DNA of 8,213 nt from Devosia sp. (GCA_016793415.1 JAEUMC010000806.1:1-8213), one strand, 5' to 3'. Shown: positions 1-5,611, counted from the first letter of the stretch. Notes: generated by a model not told the origin, from the letters alone. A program made the numbers and translations.

Positions 1-1
1 C

Positions 2-598
2 TGGCACAAGAACCTGATCGACTCGCTGATCCCGATCGTCGATTGCGGCGTCCACTATGTCGACGTGATGTGCCAGATGACCAAGGCCAGGCCGGTGCGC
101 GTGCACGGTATCGGCGCCAAGCTCTGGGCCGAAGCCGACAAGCAGAATTACGGGCACCTGCATGTCGAATTCGATGACGGCTCGGTCGGCTGGTACGAGG
201 CCGGCTGGGGCCCGATGATGAGCGAGGTCGCCTATTTCGTGAAGGACGTGGTCGGCCCCAAGGGCGCCGTCTCGATCGTCCCCAACCCCAAGGCGCACAA
301 GGAGGGCGTGTCGGACTCCTCCAATATCGACCAGCACACCAAGACCGACGCCATCCAGTACCACCACGCCGAGGTGCAGCCGGGGGACAAGAGCTTCGCC
401 AAAAAGGACGAAATCTTCGTCATGACCGACGAGCCCAACCACCAGGAACTCTGCGACCGCGAGCAGGCCTTCTTCCTCAAGGCCATCCAGGAAGATCTCG
501 ACCTCACCGAGTCGATGGATGCGGCGGTGAACAGCCTGAGGATCGTGCTTGCCGCCGAGCAGTCGATCAACGAGAAGCGCGTCGTCGAACTGGCCTGA
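2..598 (+). CDS. Gfo/Idh/MocA-family oxidoreductase, C-terminal part (5' end outside window)
   Basis: The reading frame is open from base 2 to a TGA at 596-598, giving 198 residues and no start, so the gene begins upstream of the window. The visible part is the alpha/beta C-terminal substrate domain of an NAD(P)-dependent sugar or polyol dehydrogenase. Residues 13-22 of the fragment (VDCGVHYVDV) match the family pattern Asp-x-Gly-x-His-x-x-Asp, which places the catalytic His (fragment H18) and an Asp in the active site. A typical sheet segment follows (HVEFDDGSVGWYEAGWGP). The Rossmann NAD domain and the EKP motif are not in view. The next gene, an amidohydrolase, lies 76 bases downstream on the same strand, so co-transcription is plausible. 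Family assignment is firm from these motifs. The substrate cannot be told. An internal ATG at 65 is not the start, because homologous-looking sequence continues upstream of it. Confidence 0.85.
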   Translation, partial: WHKNLIDSLIPIVDCGVHYVDVMCQMTKARPVRVHGIGAKLWAEADKQNYGHLHVEFDDGSVGWYEAGWGPMMSEVAYFVKDVVGPKGAVSIVPNPKAHKEGVSDSSNIDQHTKTDAIQYHHAEVQPGDKSFAKKDEIFVMTDEPNHQELCDREQAFFLKAIQEDLDLTESMDAAVNSLRIVLAAEQSINEKRVVELA

Positions 599-618
599 AC
601 CCACCTGATCAGCGTGAC

Positions 619-650
619 GCAACCGGCGGGCTGTTGCCCGCCGCTGTTGC
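619..650 (+). other. Stem-loop between oxidoreductase and amidohydrolase genes
   Basis: CGGCGGGC (624-631) pairs perfectly with GCCCGCCG (636-643) around the tetraloop TGTT. The stem extends outward through GCAAC (619-623) with GTTGC (646-650) after a 2-base bulge, about 13 pairs in all. No T-run follows, so it is not a classic intrinsic terminator. It could be a partial terminator, an RNase-processing or mRNA-stability element, or a degenerate repeat. It ends 14 bases before the amidohydrolase Shine-Dalgarno site. Confidence 0.5.
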
Positions 651-674
651 CCCATCCCCCAACGGAGACCATCG

Positions 675-1886
675 ATGACTTCACCGGCAGCCGGACAGGG
701 CTTCGATATCGTGCTCAGGGGCGGCCGCGTCCTCGATGAGCGCAACGGCGTCGACGGGACGCTCGATGTCGCCATCAAGGCCGGCAGGATCGCAGCGGTC
801 GGCAAGGATCTGCCGACCGCGGGGGCCAAGGTCGAGGATGTCAGCGGCGCCATCGTGGCGCCGGGGCTGATCGACATCCACACCCATGTCTACCACAAGG
901 CGACCTCGCTCAGCGTCGACCCCGGTTTCATCGCCCGCCGCTCCGCCTGCACCACGCTGGTCGATGCCGGCAGCGCCGGCGCCGGCAATTATGACGGCTT
1001 CCGCGACTATGTGATGATCCACTCGCCCTACCGGATCTTCGCCTTCCTCAACATCTCGTTCCCCGGCATTTTCGGCTTCGACAAGGGCGTCTCGATCGGC
1101 GAGGCGACGCTGCGCTCGATGCTGCCGGTGGATAAATGCGTCGCCAAGGTCGAGGCCAATCGCGACCGCATCATCGGGGTGAAGGTGCGCATCGGCGGCC
1201 CGGTGACCGGCGAGCTCGGGCTCGGCGCGCTGGAAATGGCGCTCGAAGCCGCCAATGCGCTGAACCTGCCGCTGATGACCCATATCGGCACCGCCCCGCC
1301 GAGCTATGCCGACGTGGTCGACATGCTGCGCCCCGGCGACATCCTCACCCATTGCTACCGCCCCGACCCCAACTCGGCCATCGGCCCCGACGGCAAGGTG
1401 ATCGATGCGGTGCTCAAGGCGCGCCAGCGCGGCGTGCTGTTCGACATCGCCCACGGCATGGGCGCCTTCGGCTATGACAGCGCCGAAGCGGCGCTCAACG
1501 ATGGCTTCAAGCCCGACGTGATCTCGTCCGACGTCCACGTCATCGCCGTCGAGGGCCCCGGCTACGACCTGCTCCACACCATGAGCAAGCTGCTGAACTG
1601 CGGCCTGTCGCTGCCCGAAGTGATCGGCATGTCGGCCAACCGACCGGCGCTGGCGATCCAGAAACCCGAGCTCGGCCACCTCGGCGTCGGCGCCGTCGCC
1701 GACATCACCGTGCTGAAGCAATATGACAGCAACTACGTGTTCCAGGACGTGGTCGGCAAACGCCGCCAGGGCTCGTCGTTGCTGCAGCCGGTATCGGTGT
1801 ATCTGAGCGGCAAATCCATGGAAGTCAGCCGCCGGCCCTTTGAGGAGAGCTTCCTCATCGGCGGGCACCATGGGCATGAACACTAG
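675..1886 (+). CDS. Amidohydrolase/deacetylase-family metallohydrolase (COG3964 type)
   Basis: This 403-residue cytosolic enzyme of the amidohydrolase superfamily has a full set of metal-site residues. They are the HxH pair H69/H71 (DIHTHVYH), the probable carboxylated lysine K170 (IGVKVRIGG), H203 (MTHIG), H226 (LTHCY) and the catalytic Asp D286 (ISSDVH), on a TIM barrel flanked by the usual small beta domain (residues 1-62 and about 330-385). The overall pattern fits COG3964. Members of that group are often labelled dihydroorotase, but characterised ones (Atu3266, EF0837, as I recall) were found to hydrolyse acetylated hydroxy-acid or amino-acid compounds. The true substrate here is unknown; an N- or O-acetylated sugar acid or amino acid is my guess. 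Start: ATG at 675 with GGAG at 664-667. The last eight residues are His-rich (H398, H399, H401, H403). The gene follows the Gfo/Idh gene and ends in the convergent repeat region. Confidence 0.85.
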   Translation: MTSPAAGQGFDIVLRGGRVLDERNGVDGTLDVAIKAGRIAAVGKDLPTAGAKVEDVSGAIVAPGLIDIHTHVYHKATSLSVDPGFIARRSACTTLVDAGSAGAGNYDGFRDYVMIHSPYRIFAFLNISFPGIFGFDKGVSIGEATLRSMLPVDKCVAKVEANRDRIIGVKVRIGGPVTGELGLGALEMALEAANALNLPLMTHIGTAPPSYADVVDMLRPGDILTHCYRPDPNSAIGPDGKVIDAVLKARQRGVLFDIAHGMGAFGYDSAEAALNDGFKPDVISSDVHVIAVEGPGYDLLHTMSKLLNCGLSLPEVIGMSANRPALAIQKPELGHLGVGAVADITVLKQYDSNYVFQDVVGKRRQGSSLLQPVSVYLSGKSMEVSRRPFEESFLIGGHHGHEH

Positions 1887-1947
1887 AGAGATCGAGCAAC
1901 GCTCAATCAGGCACGCAGCAGTCTGGCACGGGCGGTTCAAAGTGCGT

Positions 1948-2128
1948 CCCCTCGCCCCTCTGGGGAGAGGGCGGCGGTAAGGCCGAAGGGCTTACCGCGG
2001 GGTGAGGGGCGCCAAGCACACGGGCCATGTGCGGCGCTCCCTGACCTGTACTGAGAAGGAAGACGTTCTTCAGGCGTCGAGCGCTTGGCGCCCCTCACCC
2101 CGGACCTCTCCCCAGAGGGGGCGAGGGG
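1948..2128. repeat. Inverted pair of REP-like palindromic repeats
   Basis: Two copies of one intergenic repeat face each other between convergent genes. GGGGTGAGGGGCGCCAAGC (1999-2017) is the exact reverse complement of 2083-2101 (19 bp). The block 1955-1970 is the exact reverse complement of 2105-2120 (16 bp). CCCCTCG (1948-1954) pairs with 2122-2128 after a single extra G at 2121. Each copy also holds its own small dyad (CCCC-TCT-GGGG, CCCC-AGA-GGGG). The left copy has an insert at 1971-1998 where the right copy has only three bases (2102-2104). The 65-base centre (2018-2082) has no other recognisable content. Such BIME-like arrays between convergent genes can act as bidirectional terminators. 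I recall similar G/C-rich repeats as widespread in Rhizobiales, but this is not verified here. Confidence 0.85.
1974..1998. repeat. Hairpin inserted within the left REP copy
   Basis: GCGGTAAG (1974-1981) is the exact reverse complement of CTTACCGC (1991-1998). CC/GG pairs at 1983-1984 and 1988-1989 close a GAA loop. It sits exactly at the point where the left repeat copy is interrupted relative to the right copy, so it looks like a small palindromic insertion or a repeat subtype. Confidence 0.65.
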
Positions 2129-2180
2129 GCGATGGGGCGCCGTCGGTTCAGACTACCCCAAGCACACCGGACCTACGCCC

Positions 2181-3182
2181 TCACCCAATCCGCACCACAT
2201 TCCCCGTGCGCGCTGACTCCTCTGCCGCGAGCGTCGCCTCGAGCGCCGCCGCCGCATCCTCGGGTACGCCGATCGTCGGCGTCTTCCCGCTCAGCGCGCA
2301 GCCCGCGAAATAGCTGAACTCCTCGCGCAGCGCCCCGCCGCGCACCCCGTCGAACATCGGCCAGTAGGTGATGTCGGGCGAGTGCAGCTTGTTGGCGTCG
2401 ACGATGCCGAGCGGCGGGAAGGTGTCCTGCACGTGGATGATGCCTTCGGTGCCGATGATCGACATGCGCTCGTCAATATCGAACGGCGTCTGCGTCGGCA
2501 TGCACCATACCGTCTCGAGCGTCGCGGTGGCGCCGCCGGCGAAGCGGAACATGGTCTGGCCGATATCGGGGTGCTTCAGCCCGCGCACGTCGACCGTCTG
2601 CGCATAGGCCGAGACGATCCTGTCGCCGGTCAGCCACAGCATGATGTCGGTGTCGTGGATGGCGTCGCCGACGATCGGGCCGATCTTGTTGAGGATGGTC
2701 GGGGTCCAGGCTGCCGGGATGTTCCGGCGCGACGACAGCGCCACCACCTTGCCGATGCGGCCTTCGGCGATCGCCTGCTTGGCCATGCGATAGCGCGGAT
2801 TGAAGCGCACGATATGGCCGATGAACAGGATGCCTTTGGCGCCCTTCGAGGCGGCGATGATCTTGTTGGCGTCTGCGACGGTCGAAGCGATAGGCTTTTC
2901 GAGGAACACGTGCTTGCCGGCCTGGAGCGCCGCGATCGCCGGCTCGGTGTGCTGGTCCCACATGGTGCAGATGGAGACCGCGTCGATCTCCGGATCGGCG
3001 AGCATATCGTGATAGTCGCGATAGAGTTTCTTGACGCCGAACTTGTCGCCCAATTCTTTGAGCCGATCCTCGGTGCGGGTGCAGAGCGCCGCCAACTCCA
3101 GGTTAGGCACCCCGACAATGGTCTCGGCGTGAATTTCGCCGAACCAGCCGAGCCCGATTATGCCGATACGCAGCTTGTCCAA
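2181..3182 (-). CDS. Gfo/Idh/MocA-family NAD(P)-dependent dehydrogenase
   Basis: A 333-residue soluble oxidoreductase of the glucose-fructose oxidoreductase/inositol dehydrogenase family, complete. The N-terminal Rossmann fold has the glycine motif G10-L-G-W-F-G15. The family motif E95-K96-P97 follows (K96 is the expected catalytic lysine). The C-terminal domain carries GDAIHDTDIMLWL with D173 and H176, the usual D-x-x-H pair for hydride and proton transfer. Length is normal for the family. I chose the TTG at 3182-3180 as start because GAGGGGG (3194-3188, minus strand) lies 5 bases upstream and the protein then begins MDKLRIGIIGLG, as expected. An in-frame TTG ten codons upstream (3212) has no such site. 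It is the last gene of the VOC-SDR-Gfo/Idh operon, 36 bases after the SDR stop. It probably oxidises or reduces a sugar, sugar acid or cyclitol. The substrate is not determinable from sequence. Confidence 0.88.
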   Translation of the reverse strand: MDKLRIGIIGLGWFGEIHAETIVGVPNLELAALCTRTEDRLKELGDKFGVKKLYRDYHDMLADPEIDAVSICTMWDQHTEPAIAALQAGKHVFLEKPIASTVADANKIIAASKGAKGILFIGHIVRFNPRYRMAKQAIAEGRIGKVVALSSRRNIPAAWTPTILNKIGPIVGDAIHDTDIMLWLTGDRIVSAYAQTVDVRGLKHPDIGQTMFRFAGGATATLETVWCMPTQTPFDIDERMSIIGTEGIIHVQDTFPPLGIVDANKLHSPDITYWPMFDGVRGGALREEFSYFAGCALSGKTPTIGVPEDAAAALEATLAAEESARTGNVVRIG

Positions 3183-3187
3183 TACTA

Positions 3188-3194
3188 CCCCCTC
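3188..3194 (-). promoter_or_regulatory. Ribosome binding site deciding a TTG start
   Basis: The minus strand reads GAGGGGG followed by TAGTA and then TTG (3182). This strong Shine-Dalgarno with 5-base spacing is the reason for preferring the TTG start of the Gfo/Idh gene over the longer reading frame. Confidence 0.7.
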
Positions 3195-3218
3195 AAATGA
3201 AGCCCAGGCCAATGCCTG

Positions 3219-3998
3219 TCAGAAATCCTCGAGCGTCAGCTCGCGCGCCATCACGATATTGCCCGAGGTCAGCCCGCAATCGACCGGGATCGCCGCGCCG
3301 GTTACCGCGCTCGCCGCATCCGAGGCGAGGAAAGCGATAACCCGCGCCACCTCGTACGGTTCGACGATGCGACCGAGCGGGTACCATTTCTCCAGCGTCT
3401 TCAGCACGTTCGGGTCCTTGGCCTTGCGCTCGTCCCAGACCGGGGTGCGCACCGTGCCCGGCAGCACGATATTGGCGCGGATGCCGTAGCGGCCATATTC
3501 CTGCGCCAGCGAGCGGGTGAGCGAGATCATCGCTGCCTTGGCAGCGCTGTAGGCGGGATCGCCCAGGGCGGCGAGGCCGTTCACCGAGCCGACATTGACG
3601 ATATTGCCCGAGCGCCGCTCGACCATCTGCGGCAACACCGCATGGGCGCAGGCATAGGCGCCGCCGACATTGGCCGTCATGTCTTCTTCCCAGCCGGCCG
3701 GATCGGTCTTTTCGAAGGTGGCGTGGCGGGTGATGCCCGCATTGTTGACGAGGATGTGCACCTCGCCGAACTGCTTGAATGCTGCGGCCACCGAAGCGGC
3801 ATCGGCGATATCGGCCACCGCCGGCCTTACCGTGATGCCATCCTTGCCCAGCGTCTCGGCCAGCGTATGCACCCTGTCATTGCGGTCGAGTGCCGCAATG
3901 GTCGCGCCCTCTTCGCCAAAGAAGCGGCAGAGCCACTGCCCGATGCCGCCGGCGGCGCCGGTGATGGCAATGGTCTTGCCGGAGAATGCGGCGGTCAT
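3219..3998 (-). CDS. SDR-family NAD(P)-dependent dehydrogenase/reductase
   Basis: A complete classical short-chain dehydrogenase of 259 residues. The cofactor motif is T13-G14-A-A-G-G-I-G20, followed by an acidic residue D38 after strand beta-2 (AALDRND), which suggests NAD rather than NADP. The NNAG motif is at 85-88. The catalytic tetrad is N110, S138 (NVGSVNG), Y150 and K154 (YSAAK). The C-terminal family signature around PGTVRTP and the terminal DCGLTSGN segment are typical of FabG-like sugar-alcohol and gluconate-type dehydrogenases. Start: the ATG at 3998 has AGGAG (4008-4004) 5 bases upstream and gives MTAAFSGKTIAITG. The frame runs on to 4067 but lacks a comparable signal and would overlap the VOC gene. 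It lies between the VOC gene (49-base gap) and Gfo/Idh (36-base gap), so it very probably acts in the same pathway. Substrate unknown. Confidence 0.9.
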   Translation of the reverse strand: MTAAFSGKTIAITGAAGGIGQWLCRFFGEEGATIAALDRNDRVHTLAETLGKDGITVRPAVADIADAASVAAAFKQFGEVHILVNNAGITRHATFEKTDPAGWEEDMTANVGGAYACAHAVLPQMVERRSGNIVNVGSVNGLAALGDPAYSAAKAAMISLTRSLAQEYGRYGIRANIVLPGTVRTPVWDERKAKDPNVLKTLEKWYPLGRIVEPYEVARVIAFLASDAASAVTGAAIPVDCGLTSGNIVMARELTLEDF

Positions 3999-4003
3999 TT
4001 CTG

Positions 4004-4008
4004 CTCCT
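4004..4008 (-). promoter_or_regulatory. Ribosome binding site of the SDR gene
   Basis: AGGAG on the minus strand, 5 bases before the ATG at 3998. It settles the start against the 23-residue longer frame beginning at 4067. Confidence 0.75.
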
Positions 4009-4047
4009 GCTGACTGATAGAGACGGCGTCTGCTGGTGAGAGCCCCT

Positions 4048-4395
4048 TCAATTCCCGAACCACCCATCCTTGAGATAGCGCATGTATTCGAACACCATGC
4101 CGTGCTTCTTGACGAACACCACTTCGAGGAAATCGCCGACGATAAACGGCGGGATCAGGATTTCGACACCGGGTGCGCTCAGGTGCGGCGCCAGATCATC
4201 GACCCGATAGGCGACGTGCGGATTGTCGCGCACTTCGGCCGGCACGGTGCTGTCCGGTTCGTAGCGCAGGAACTCGATATGCTCGGGGTGCTGGCGCGGG
4301 TTGGTGACCCAGATGCGGCTCGCCTCGACCCAGTCCTCGCTGGGCTGCGGCACCGTCGTCGTGATCCCCACATGGTCGAACTCGAACACCGCCAT
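4048..4395 (-). CDS. Small VOC (vicinal oxygen chelate)/glyoxalase-fold protein
   Basis: A 115-residue single-module VOC protein. It opens with the family hallmark FDHVGI (H8). Metal-ligand candidates fall at the expected spacing: H8, E41 (HIEFLRY), H60 (NPHVAYRVDDL) and E103 (MVFEYMRY). Two beta-alpha-beta-beta-beta modules are visible, the second ending in the conserved FEYMRYLKDG. The four-ligand set suggests an active metal enzyme (isomerase, epimerase, lyase or glyoxalase-type) rather than a binding-only relative. Families of this fold act on many substrates, so no reaction is assigned. Start: ATG at 4395-4393 with GGGGAG at 4408-4403, spacing 7. It is the first gene of the minus-strand operon, transcribed away from the RpiR-type regulator, and a predicted operator lies 29-49 bases upstream of its start. 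I am confident of the fold and not of the function. Confidence 0.8.
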   Translation of the reverse strand: MAVFEFDHVGITTTVPQPSEDWVEASRIWVTNPRQHPEHIEFLRYEPDSTVPAEVRDNPHVAYRVDDLAPHLSAPGVEILIPPFIVGDFLEVVFVKKHGMVFEYMRYLKDGWFGN

Positions 4396-4423
4396 GCCAC
4401 CGCTCCCCTACCTTGTTCCCCAA

Positions 4424-4444
4424 TTCTGAAATCATGTTACAGAA
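4424..4444 (-). promoter_or_regulatory. Predicted RpiR-type operator, copy facing the VOC operon
   Basis: On the minus strand, 4442-4426 reads CTGTAACATGATTTCAG. It shares all 13 non-spacer bases (CTGTAA, N4, ATTTCAG) with the copy near rpiR. The outer bases TTC/GAA extend the dyad to 21 bp (TTCTG...CAGAA). It lies 29-49 bases upstream of the VOC start codon and overlaps a possible -10 (TAACAT), a position suited to repression. Confidence 0.65.
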
Positions 4445-4504
4445 CCACGGACGTCGCAACCGGATTCTGTGCCTCTCGCCAAAAGTCTGAAGCAGGACGG
4501 TCGT

Positions 4505-4529
4505 CTGTCGGCGGCCACGTTCCCGACAG
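4505..4529. promoter_or_regulatory. Inverted repeat in the divergent promoter region
   Basis: CTGTCGG (4505-4511) and CCGACAG (4523-4529) are exact reverse complements separated by 11 bases. Centre-to-centre spacing is about 18 bases, so it could be a second regulator's site or a weak hairpin in RNA. There is no matching copy elsewhere in the window that I found. Confidence 0.3.
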
Positions 4530-4590
4530 CGGCGCGAGGTCGTTCCATATTGTGGATCATTCGGCGATCGATCTGGTCAGACGCAACACA

Positions 4591-4613
4591 ATGCTGTAAT
4601 TGAATTTCAGCAT
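4591..4613 (+). promoter_or_regulatory. Predicted RpiR-type operator at the regulator's own promoter
   Basis: The core 4594-4610 reads CTGTAATTGAATTTCAG. The full dyad 4591-4613 is an 11-bp inverted repeat about G4602 with one mismatched pair (T4597/T4607). Within it, TGTAATTGAATTTCA differs at two of 15 positions from the HexR-type box TGTAATTAAATTACA as I recall it; HexR belongs to the RpiR family. It abuts the rpiR Shine-Dalgarno (4613-4618) and contains a -10-like TGTAAT, so bound repressor would block transcription of the regulator itself. Confidence 0.7.
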
Positions 4614-4618
4614 TGGAG
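4613..4618 (+). promoter_or_regulatory. Ribosome binding site of the RpiR-type regulator
   Basis: TTGGAG, 8 bases before the ATG at 4627. It supports that ATG as the start instead of the in-frame TTG at 4600, which falls inside the operator and has no Shine-Dalgarno sequence. Confidence 0.7.
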
Positions 4619-4626
4619 CGATCGAC

Positions 4627-5571
4627 ATGGCGAGGCGCAGCACCGCACGGACCGCAACCGAACAGCCCGCCATCGACATCGTCTCCCGTATCCAGCGGGC
4701 GGAGCCCGAGCTGTCGCCGGCCGAGCGGCGGGTGGCCGCGGCTGTGCAGCTCGATTTCGAGGCAGCAACCCGGCTGACCATTGCCGACCTCGCGGCCCGG
4801 GCCGGCGTCAGCCAGCCGACGGTCACCCGCTTCTGCCGATCGGTCGGCTGCGCTTCGTTCAACGATTTCAAGATCAGTCTCGCCAGCACCATGACGGTGG
4901 CGGCGGTGTATCTGCGCTCCGATCGGGTGTTCTCCGACGATGTCGGCCAGCTCGCCCAATCGGTGATGCTGCGTGCCGCCAATGCGGTGCAGGCCTGCCT
5001 CGAGCAGCTCGACACCGCCGCGCTCGGCAGCGCCATCGACGCCATCGCCGCGGGGCGCCGGCTCGATCTCTACGGCCAGGGCGGCGGCTCGGCGGCTATG
5101 GTCGAGGATGCGAAACTCAGGCTGTTCCGGCTCGGCATTCCGGTCGCTGCCTATACCGATGGACACCAGCAGCGCATGTCGGCCTCCACCCTGCAGCCCG
5201 GCGACGTCGCCTTCGCCATTTCCAATAGCGGGCAATCCAAACCGGTGATCGAGGCGATCCAGATCGCCGCTTCGTTCGGCGCCACCACCATTGCGCTGAC
5301 CCGGCCGGAAACTCCCCTGGCCAAGGCCGCCGGCATCGTCATCCCCATCGTCATTGCCGAAGACGACAACGTGCTGATGCCGACCACCTCACGCTACGCC
5401 CATATGGGGGTGATCGACACCATCGCGACCGGGGTGGCACAGCAGCTCGGGGCCCGCGGCCGCGAGGCGCTGCGCCGCGTGCGCTATACCCTCACCGCCA
5501 TCGGCGTCGCCATCCCGACTCCCTCGACCGACCCGACCAAGCTGATGCAGACGCTCAAGCCGCACGAGTAG
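4627..5571 (+). CDS. RpiR/HexR-family transcriptional regulator (HTH-SIS)
   Basis: A complete 314-residue DNA-binding regulator. Residues 18-95 form the HTH_6 domain, with LSPAERRVAAAV at 29-40 and the helix-turn-helix at 51-74 (IADLAARAGVSQPTVTRFCR), close to the HexR/RpiR consensus. Residues about 130-275 form a sugar-isomerase (SIS) domain, which binds phosphorylated sugars or sugar acids. Its phosphosugar loop is seen as GQGGGSA (150-156) and SNSGQSKP (199-206). Family members act as repressors or activators whose DNA binding changes with a sugar phosphate. It is divergent from the VOC-SDR-Gfo/Idh operon, with two matching operator-like dyads in between, so autoregulation and control of that operon are likely. 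sdaA begins 51 bases downstream, and read-through is possible. Start: ATG 4627 with TTGGAG upstream. The ligand is unknown. The neighbourhood does not contain the glycolytic or Entner-Doudoroff genes expected for true HexR. Confidence 0.92.
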   Translation: MARRSTARTATEQPAIDIVSRIQRAEPELSPAERRVAAAVQLDFEAATRLTIADLAARAGVSQPTVTRFCRSVGCASFNDFKISLASTMTVAAVYLRSDRVFSDDVGQLAQSVMLRAANAVQACLEQLDTAALGSAIDAIAAGRRLDLYGQGGGSAAMVEDAKLRLFRLGIPVAAYTDGHQQRMSASTLQPGDVAFAISNSGQSKPVIEAIQIAASFGATTIALTRPETPLAKAAGIVIPIVIAEDDNVLMPTTSRYAHMGVIDTIATGVAQQLGARGREALRRVRYTLTAIGVAIPTPSTDPTKLMQTLKPHE

Positions 5572-5591
5572 CGGCTCGCCGGCGTTGTCGC

Positions 5592-5611
5592 TATGGTGCG
5601 CCCGCACCATA
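5592..5611. promoter_or_regulatory. Perfect 20-bp dyad upstream of sdaA
   Basis: TATGGTGCG (5592-5600) and CGCACCATA (5603-5611) are exact 9-bp inverted repeats around the two bases CC. The element lies in the 51-base gap between rpiR and sdaA, ending 3 bases before the sdaA Shine-Dalgarno and 11 bases before its ATG. There is no T-run, so it is not a standard terminator. It could be an operator for sdaA or an RNA hairpin beside the ribosome site. Its sequence is unlike the two RpiR-type dyads, so a different regulator is implied. Confidence 0.6.

Larger units (their letters stand above)
4396..4626. promoter_or_regulatory. Divergent promoter region between the VOC operon and the RpiR-type regulator
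   Basis: This 231-base non-coding stretch separates two oppositely transcribed units. It holds two copies of an operator-like dyad (4424-4444 and 4591-4613), a third unrelated dyad (4505-4529) and the Shine-Dalgarno sites of both first genes. A plausible -10 for rpiR is TGTAAT at 4595-4600. A weaker one for the VOC operon is TAACAT on the minus strand at 4439-4434. Both lie inside the operators, although no convincing -35 accompanies them. It is locally more AT-rich than the flanking genes. Placement of regulator and operon suggests autoregulation plus control of the VOC operon. Confidence 0.65.

Noticed and set aside
619..650. Classic Rho-independent terminator
   Set aside because: The stem is strong but no T-rich tail follows; the downstream bases are C-rich. 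It is kept as an unspecified stem-loop.
681..1940. Long open frame of 419 codons on the minus strand
   Set aside because: It is antisense to the amidohydrolase, whose plus-strand frame has complete catalytic motifs. The minus product is low-complexity, rich in His, Asp, Arg and Ala, as expected from the complement of GC-rich codons.
1948..2128. Possible CRISPR or insertion-sequence ends
   Set aside because: There are only two copies, in inverted orientation and imperfect, with no regular spacers, no transposase between them and no visible target duplication. A REP/BIME-type pair fits better.
2002..2313. 103-codon plus-strand frame across the REP region
   Set aside because: It consists of repeat sequence plus antisense of the Gfo/Idh end. 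The product is Pro/Ser/Ala low-complexity and has no start signal.
2382..3200. 272-codon plus-strand frame
   Set aside because: It is antisense to the Gfo/Idh gene, which has the Rossmann, EKP and D-x-x-H motifs. No plausible Shine-Dalgarno or motif supports the plus frame.
3999..4067. 23-residue N-terminal extension of the SDR
   Set aside because: The ATG at 3998 has AGGAG at ideal spacing and gives a standard SDR N-terminus. The extension would overlap the VOC gene.
4627..5571. Reading the HTH-SIS protein as a sugar isomerase or as true HexR
   Set aside because: The N-terminal HTH makes it a regulator. Calling it HexR is unsafe because none of the neighbouring genes is a HexR target and the ligand cannot be read from the SIS domain.
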